NCBI GenBank assembly: GCA_910586655.1
Contig: CAJUIR010000004.1
Coordinates: forward strand, 40,782-104,781
Direction: 5' to 3'
From: an uncultured Christensenellaceae bacterium
GTDB lineage: Bacteria > Bacillota > Clostridia > Christensenellales > Borkfalkiaceae
DNA: 64,000 nucleotides
Notes under the pieces: model-generated
What the model saw: only the letters and a program-made list of their open reading frames with translations
Databases searched by the model: none
What the model was told of the DNA's origin: nothing
Translations under genes and position numbers: made by a program
Part shown: positions 59,407 to 64,000 of the stretch, piece after piece
How positions within the stretch are numbered: the stretch's first letter is position 1
Layout: each line of letters opens with the position of its first letter

Positions 59407-62352
59407 TTAAATCTTATAAGTGCGGTAGTAGTAGCACAATTTCAAAAGTTCATTTTCAACGTAGACGGGCGTTACGCCGTCGTCGCTCGGTCTCGCTCTC
59501 ATATCGGTGCACTCATGGACCAATTCGTCGAGGATGTCGAACAGTTCGTTCGTGAGTTCCACCATTCCGTAAGGCGCTTGACCGTTTTCTGCCGTGCCCG
59601 AATTCTTTCTCGCCTGTTCCAGCAACCCGCGCATATATTCGAGTTGGGCGCCTTCGAACTTCAATTCTTTCATATCAATGAAGCCGTCTTTGTCTTCGTC
59701 TACGAATTTGCCTGTCAAATCGAATACGGGAACTTTGATATAATTTCCTTCTGTCGCTTCGATGACGTCTGCAAGCGAGAACGGAATAGGCTTATACTGC
59801 AATACGCCTTTATCGTCATAATAAGGTTCGTAACTGGTGGTAATACTTCTGATATCGGAAAGCAGATCGACGAACACTTTACTTTCAGTACCCTTATACG
59901 ACATAACGGGACCGTCCGGACCGATGAGGAAGTCGCCGAACGGGATGATCACGACGTCCCCGTTCATGTCGCTGCTGCTGCTGTCGGTCGTGTAACCCAG
60001 CGGATCGGCAGCAAGATGCAACTCGGTAACCGAATCGCCCTTGTTTTTGATGCTGAGATAGAACGTTGCGTAAATTCCGTTTTCGGGATCTTCCATCTTG
60101 TTTGGATCGGCCTGTTGGAACAAGTCGAGCAATATGAAGTAAGATACTCCTGCTTCCAAAGGCGCGTAACCGGTAAAGTTGCCCGCATTGATAGGTTCAA
60201 GATCGGCAATCATCTCCACGTCCGCCCTGTTAGCGTCGGGACCCATATCGCTTGCTTTCACGACCCATCCCGTTACTTCGTATTTACCGAACGTTCTGAG
60301 TTCGTAAACGCCGCTTTCTTCCGGTGTAAATTCATAGTAGAGTCCGCGGGGGAAGGGTTGTTTTTTGATTACGATCTTATTGAGATCGCCGTCCGTCGCA
60401 CCGCTGCTGTAATTATCGTCGGTGTACTCGCCTGCCGTTATGTGCAGGGGCAATGCCGAGAAGTGCGTCAATCCTTCTACTGGATCCGTAGGTGCGCTTC
60501 CCGCGCCGTAATGCACGAAGTAGACGCACATTTCCAGCCATTCGTTTTCGTTGACGCCGCTGCCGAGATGGCTTGCGATGACTGAGAGCGCATCTTTCAG
60601 TTCCTGCGTCACGGGGATATAACTGGGATAGTCGGAAAGTTGGGCGTACGAGCAATAGGTTAAAATAAACTGAGTATAATCGCCGTCTTCGCCGAAATCG
60701 AGCGGTCTGTAATCCGCATCGTCATCTACGTTTGCATAATCGTAAAGGGAAGTGTTCGACCAGTGCGTTCCCGTCATAGTACTCAACAATACCAGTTCGC
60801 CGTTGGGTTCGCCGTTTTTGTCGAGCAAGTGATAGTATCCGTCGTTCTGGTTCAAACCGACGTTCGCGTAATTTTTCCAAACGAGGTTATCTTCGTCGAA
60901 ATCGGTGGTACAGTCGTAAATAATATCCATCGAAACGCCTGCGTTCTTCATCTCGTCTTCGTCCGTAAGACGGATGTTGGAGATTCTGACGACGTCTTCG
61001 ATCAGTGCGCTCGCCAAATTTCTTTCGTCTGTCCGATACAGGAATATGACCTCATAGTCGCCGTCTTCTTTTGCAATATCGAGATAATGAGTTTTCCATC
61101 CGCCGGTGTTTCCGGTCAAAGAATTGAACTGTTGTCTGTCGTTGTAAAGAATGGTAAGAACGTCGTAGCCGTCTTCGATGTCGGCATAATAATCGAATGC
61201 GAGTACGTCGCCTTTCTTGGCGTGGTAGTTCATGTATACGGTTGCAAACGAATATTTCTGGATCCCCACGTTGGAGTTATACATATATTTTTTGCCGTAT
61301 TCGTCCACGCCGACGAACCAAGGCCATGAATAATCCTTGTCTTCCGTTTCGAGTTCTCCGTGGTAGGTTCCGTTGAATCCTTCGCCGTTGACTGCCGCCG
61401 CGATCTCCTCGGAGGAAGGCATGTCGTAAGGGTTCAAAGGACGCTGTACGTTTTCGTCCTCGTCTCCGCGGTCGATCGTTTGGTTGTAATCGTCCGAGCA
61501 GAATTTATCGAACTGTTTCGTGAAATCCGATACTTCGGGCAAAGCGCCGACGTGCATATAGCAGAACACGCCGTAACGGTCGATGAAGATACTTGCAGGA
61601 ACGCTGTTGCCGGTATTAAAGTGCGAATAAAATTCGGGAGAACAGGTCCAGCCGAACGTTGCGTTCGTAAAACCGTTTTCTTTCAGATAGGATTCGATGG
61701 CTGCGTCGGTATCGTCGGGGTCCACGGAAACGGCTAAGATCGCCACTTCGTCCGAGAATTTCCCGTCGGGATTTTCTTCGGTGGCGAACGGCGAATGATA
61801 GGCGTCGATCATAGCAGGGAATTCCGATTGGCAGGGACCGCAGAAAATTCCCCAGAAATTGATCATGACTAACTTTTTGGTTTCAAGCATTTCCGAAAGC
61901 GTAAACGTATCGCCCTTGGTGGTCGTGAACGAAAAATCGTACATGACGTCGCCTTCCTTGTAGACGTAGTTCGAAGGAAGCGGTTCGTCAATGACCGACG
62001 AAGTCAGATAAATTTCTACGGGCGAGCCTTGCGCGTCCGTCCGATAAACCTTGGTGGGCAAATTGTACCCTTTGGGCAGATCGGAAATACGAACGGTGTA
62101 ATCCTTCGGCTCAAGACGAACGGTGAGGGAACCCTTCGCGTCCGTTACGCCGCTTTTCACGCGGTCAAGACTGTCGTTATAAAAACCTACGGAAACGTTG
62201 CGCAGAGTATCGCCGCCCACCGAGGAAACGGTAACGGTGTAATCGATTTTTCCGTCGTCTTCGTCATCCCTTCCTCCGCCGCATGCAACCAGCGCGCCCG
62301 CCAGACACGCCATGCAAAGTACGGAAAGGAAAAATGTCAAAAACTTTCTCAT
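59407..62352 (-). CDS. TlpA-type redoxin lipoprotein with Cna-B-like domain and EF-hand loop
   Basis: 981 residues from ATG 62352 (TGGAGGT upstream); a longer in-frame start at 62394 is not needed. The lipobox is LVAC with Cys24. A Cna-B/carboxypeptidase-regulatory-like domain covers about 32-115. A TlpA redoxin domain follows near 130-285, with the active pair Cys171 and Cys174 in FCGPC. The central part (about 290-620) contains two beta modules similar to carbohydrate-binding or pre-peptidase folds. A PPC-like domain with GLYYEFTPEESGVYELRTFG follows. Near the C-terminus a canonical EF-hand loop, DEDKDGFIDMKE, begins at Asp885. The protein is probably a surface thiol reductase or oxidase with a calcium-binding element. 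Confidence 0.82.
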   Translation of the reverse strand: MRKFLTFFLSVLCMACLAGALVACGGGRDDEDDGKIDYTVTVSSVGGDTLRNVSVGFYNDSLDRVKSGVTDAKGSLTVRLEPKDYTVRISDLPKGYNLPTKVYRTDAQGSPVEIYLTSSVIDEPLPSNYVYKEGDVMYDFSFTTTKGDTFTLSEMLETKKLVMINFWGIFCGPCQSEFPAMIDAYHSPFATEENPDGKFSDEVAILAVSVDPDDTDAAIESYLKENGFTNATFGWTCSPEFYSHFNTGNSVPASIFIDRYGVFCYMHVGALPEVSDFTKQFDKFCSDDYNQTIDRGDEDENVQRPLNPYDMPSSEEIAAAVNGEGFNGTYHGELETEDKDYSWPWFVGVDEYGKKYMYNSNVGIQKYSFATVYMNYHAKKGDVLAFDYYADIEDGYDVLTILYNDRQQFNSLTGNTGGWKTHYLDIAKEDGDYEVIFLYRTDERNLASALIEDVVRISNIRLTDEDEMKNAGVSMDIIYDCTTDFDEDNLVWKNYANVGLNQNDGYYHLLDKNGEPNGELVLLSTMTGTHWSNTSLYDYANVDDDADYRPLDFGEDGDYTQFILTYCSYAQLSDYPSYIPVTQELKDALSVIASHLGSGVNENEWLEMCVYFVHYGAGSAPTDPVEGLTHFSALPLHITAGEYTDDNYSSGATDGDLNKIVIKKQPFPRGLYYEFTPEESGVYELRTFGKYEVTGWVVKASDMGPDANRADVEMIADLEPINAGNFTGYAPLEAGVSYFILLDLFQQADPNKMEDPENGIYATFYLSIKNKGDSVTELHLAADPLGYTTDSSSSDMNGDVVIIPFGDFLIGPDGPVMSYKGTESKVFVDLLSDIRSITTSYEPYYDDKGVLQYKPIPFSLADVIEATEGNYIKVPVFDLTGKFVDEDKDGFIDMKELKFEGAQLEYMRGLLEQARKNSGTAENGQAPYGMVELTNELFDILDELVHECTDMRARPSDDGVTPVYVENELLKLCYYYRTYKI

Positions 62353-62378
62353 AAATACCTCCATATATAACATTAGTA

Positions 62379-62412
62379 TGAATATATACCGCATTCATTT
62401 GAATATATACGG
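62379..62412. repeat. Direct repeat in the leader of the TlpA lipoprotein gene
   Basis: TGAATATATAC occurs at 62379-62389 and again at 62400-62410, 21 bases apart, about two turns of DNA. The copies lie at the predicted transcription start and just downstream of it, where a repressor could bind. Confidence 0.5.
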
Positions 62413-62414
62413 TA

Positions 62415-62443
62415 AGCATACCATAATCGGAATAAAAAGTCAA
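62415..62443 (-). promoter_or_regulatory. Promoter of the TlpA lipoprotein gene
   Basis: Minus-strand TTGACT (62438-62443), 17 bases, TATGCT (62415-62420). It diverges from the promoter of the toroid protein. Confidence 0.65.
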
Positions 62444-62474
62444 GAAATTCGCTTGTACAATCCATGATGCAGCC

Positions 62475-62503
62475 TTGATATTTTTATTATGGTATGTTAT
62501 AAT
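62475..62503 (+). promoter_or_regulatory. Promoter of the toroid-protein gene
   Basis: TTGATA (62475-62480), 17 bases, TATAAT (62498-62503) with TGTTATAAT as extended -10. Confidence 0.75.
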
Positions 62504-62534
62504 CGAATTTATCAAGCATGGGAGAAATTTCGGC

Positions 62535-63431
62535 ATGAAACCGTCTCGGCATTTTTTAGAATGCGCAAAAAAATTTATTTACCGCAATGCAAGACCGTTG
62601 GATTTTGCAAGATGGAAATTTCATTTTGAAAACGGGAGCGCCCAAGACGTGTTGGAAATTCTTGCCGCTTACCAGAATCCGGACGGCGGGTTTGCGCACG
62701 CAATCGAACCCGATCTTTGGAATATCGTGTCCACTCCCGCAGGCGTCTGGGCGGCGGCGGAGATTTTGCGCGAGATCGGGTTTTCCGATGCCTCGCATCC
62801 CGTCATACAGGGCATGCTGCGCTATCTTGCGAGCGGAAAAGATTTTCAAAACAACCGTTGGCAGTTTTCGGTGCCTTCCAATCGCTGCTATCCCCATGCG
62901 GCGTGGTGGGATTACGGAAGCGGCGGCGCGCCCGCAACCGATCCCACGCCTTCGCTGGCGGGGTTCGTGCTGAAAAATGCGGAAAAGGACGGCGAACTTT
63001 ACTGCCGTGCGCGTGGGATCGCCGTGAAAGCCGTTTTCGAATATTTAGTCAATCGCCCCAAAGACGCGCAAATGCTGCGTTGCTATCTGGAACTGTTGGG
63101 CGACGTGGAAGACGTTCCCGAGTTCGAAGCACTCGATATGAAATTTTTCCGACAGAAATTATACGGCGACGTTCGGAACTTTGCTGAGAATAACGGAACT
63201 CAATGCGTCAAACCGTCGCAGTTTTTCGAGAGCGGGCGGCGCGTCTTCCATATTTTCGATCGCGCGGATTGCGCAAAGGAAGCCGAGGCGATGCAGGCGG
63301 CGCAATGCAGCGACGGATCGCTCCCCGTGTCGGGTCAGTGGTGGACGGAATACAAGCAAGCGGAAATTGCGGAAAACTGGTGGAAGTCTTCTATGTTGAT
63401 TTCCGCATTGCTGTATGTGATCGCAATTTGA
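62535..63431 (+). CDS. Terpenoid cyclase/prenyltransferase-like alpha/alpha toroid protein
   Basis: 298 residues from ATG 62535 (GGGAGA upstream); a longer frame start at 62475 lies in the promoter. Residues about 25-140 show the toroid repeat pattern of squalene-hopene cyclases and protein prenyltransferases. NPDGGFAHAIEPDLWN resembles a QW-type turn, and later helices carry paired Trp residues (RWQFSVP, AAWWDYG). The DxDD acid of true cyclases is not visible. No isoprenoid genes lie nearby. It may be a distant, non-cyclase member of the fold; the function is unknown. Confidence 0.7.
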   Translation: MKPSRHFLECAKKFIYRNARPLDFARWKFHFENGSAQDVLEILAAYQNPDGGFAHAIEPDLWNIVSTPAGVWAAAEILREIGFSDASHPVIQGMLRYLASGKDFQNNRWQFSVPSNRCYPHAAWWDYGSGGAPATDPTPSLAGFVLKNAEKDGELYCRARGIAVKAVFEYLVNRPKDAQMLRCYLELLGDVEDVPEFEALDMKFFRQKLYGDVRNFAENNGTQCVKPSQFFESGRRVFHIFDRADCAKEAEAMQAAQCSDGSLPVSGQWWTEYKQAEIAENWWKSSMLISALLYVIAI

Positions 63432-63460
63432 ATTCTGTAATCAAAGAATAGAAAAAGAGT

Positions 63461-63488
63461 GCGCCGCGGAAAAGCCGCGGCGCTTTTC
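63461..63488 (+). terminator. Intrinsic terminator after the toroid-protein gene
   Basis: Perfect 9-bp stem GCGCCGCGG / CCGCGGCGC (63461-63469 with 63475-63483), followed by TTTT. The remaining bases up to 63578 contain a GGGAGGT ribosome binding site but no promoter that I trust. Confidence 0.8.
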
Positions 63489-63578
63489 ATATAGGATCGG
63501 TTTGTATCGGGAAAAATCGGGGCTGAGGAGAATAACATTTTACAGGGAATGGTAATATGATGATTCGGGAGGTAGCAA

Positions 63579-63890
63579 ATGTTTAATTTCTTTTTGAACA
63601 GCAATACACCGAACGGAGGAAACGGCAATCAGAACACGGTTTTGGATTTTGAAACGCTGCAAAACGCGCGCAGAGATCTGATCGGAGAAATCGACGCGAT
63701 TATTCAGTACGACGACCATTTACATAAGACGAATATCGACGCGGCGAAAGAAACCTGGATCGATATCAGAAACGAAGAATTGGTGCATGTAGGGGAGTTG
63801 CTGGGGTTGCTTTGCTACTTGGCGCCCTATCAGAAACAGTACATCGAACGCGGCTTAAACGAGTTTGATGAACGGATCGGAAAAAATTAA
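63579..63890 (+). CDS. Small ferritin-like protein resembling encapsulated ferritin (EncFtn)
   Basis: 103 residues with GGGAGGT before the ATG. A Gly/Asn-rich N-terminus is followed by two helices. Glu37 and Glu67-x-x-His70 (in NEELVHVGEL) have the same spacing, 30 and 3 residues, as Glu32, Glu62 and His65 of Rhodospirillum EncFtn as I remember it. Such half-ferritins dimerise to build a di-iron ferroxidase and work inside encapsulin shells. No encapsulin gene is in the window; the window ends 110 bases later. There is no clear encapsulin targeting peptide at the C-terminus. A rubrerythrin-like or other diiron role remains possible. Confidence 0.7.
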   Translation: MFNFFLNSNTPNGGNGNQNTVLDFETLQNARRDLIGEIDAIIQYDDHLHKTNIDAAKETWIDIRNEELVHVGELLGLLCYLAPYQKQYIERGLNEFDERIGKN

Positions 63891-63902
63891 AGCAATAAGC
63901 CG

Positions 63903-63932
63903 AAGCCCTCTCCGAAAAGGAGAGGGCTTTTT
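63903..63932 (+). terminator. Intrinsic terminator after the ferritin-like gene
   Basis: Perfect 11-bp stem AAGCCCTCTCC / GGAGAGGGCTT (63903-63913 with 63919-63929), five-base loop, five T. It may also serve a converging gene. Confidence 0.85.
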
Positions 63933-64000
63933 AATGTGAAGAATGAATTTGAAAAACGTCGGAACCGAGAAGGGTAAGATACCAGACGGAGTTTTCGTTA
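63931..64000 (-). CDS. Possible C-terminal end of a converging gene (partial)
   Basis: In minus orientation a frame runs from the window edge to a TAA at 63931-63933 and reads as 22 residues ending in SDVFQIHSSH. Third-position use resembles the other genes. The stop lies against the terminator, as expected for a converging gene. It is too short for a family call. Confidence 0.35.
   Translation of the reverse strand, partial: NENSVWYLTLLGSDVFQIHSSH

Noticed and set aside
59380..60585. Open frame of about 400 codons on the plus strand opposite the TlpA lipoprotein
   Set aside because: It runs antisense to a gene with lipobox, CXXC and EF-hand. Its translation looks like a shadow frame and its start lies in the terminator.
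62535..63431. Toroid protein as a squalene-hopene cyclase with hopanoid genes
   Set aside because: The chain is less than half the usual length, no DxDD acid is visible, and no isoprenoid genes are nearby.

Overview
The window reads as a chromosomal segment of an endospore-forming, Gram-positive-type member of the Clostridia, probably an uncultured gut lineage. The evidence is a spoVT-yabM-yabN-like block in the Bacillus gene order, AddA/AddB instead of RecBCD, several lipobox lipoproteins, CD1871A-type and NapH-type redox proteins, and many promoters of the TTGACA/TATAAT type with 17-base spacers. I saw no rRNA, tRNA, CRISPR array, insertion sequence or prophage gene. The placement is inference; no marker in the window fixes the genus.

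Layout. 0-9.6 kb: HAD nucleotidase, uvrA, MmcQ/YjbR protein, aminotransferase, then spoVT, a SpoVB/YabM flippase, a MazG/YabN pyrophosphohydrolase and a tRNA-dihydrouridine synthase. 9.8-14.4 kb: gyrB-gyrA. 14.5-16.6 kb: a divergent pair of a serine-palmitoyltransferase-like enzyme and a short-chain dehydrogenase, whose two -35 boxes form an inverted repeat. 16.7-19.5 kb: hemolysin-III-type membrane protein, cysK, asparaginase. 19.6-22.2 kb: two tandem paralogous zinc-ribbon membrane proteins. 22.5-39.6 kb: a 2498-residue lactocepin-like cell-surface protease with a leucine-rich-repeat array, then a lipoprotein and a full oligopeptide ABC transporter (oppABCDF) in which OppA, OppB and OppD carry large insertions. 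39.7-45.7 kb: a redox cassette with a CXXC membrane protein, a polyferredoxin fused to two thioredoxin-like domains, and two lipoproteins. 45.8-46.8 kb: a lipoprotein on the minus strand. 46.9-53.3 kb: addB-addA. 53.4-59.3 kb: three membrane or PRC-barrel proteins of unknown role, a GNAT-type acyltransferase, a MalY/PatB lyase, and a thioredoxin-reductase-like flavoprotein without NADPH motifs. 59.4-64 kb: a TlpA-type lipoprotein with an EF-hand loop, a terpenoid-cyclase-like toroid protein, a small ferritin-like protein resembling encapsulated ferritin, and the possible tail of one more gene.

How the genes may work together. The surface protease and the peptide transporter next to it look like a protein-degradation and peptide-uptake unit. 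The 39.7-45.7 kb cassette, the TlpA lipoprotein at 59.4 kb and the unusual flavoprotein at 58.5 kb suggest reducing power drawn from ferredoxin and delivered to redoxins outside the membrane. The serine-palmitoyltransferase-like gene, its divergent reductase and, more speculatively, the GNAT-type acyltransferase could make a sphingoid or ceramide-like lipid. These links are inferences from domain content and gene order.
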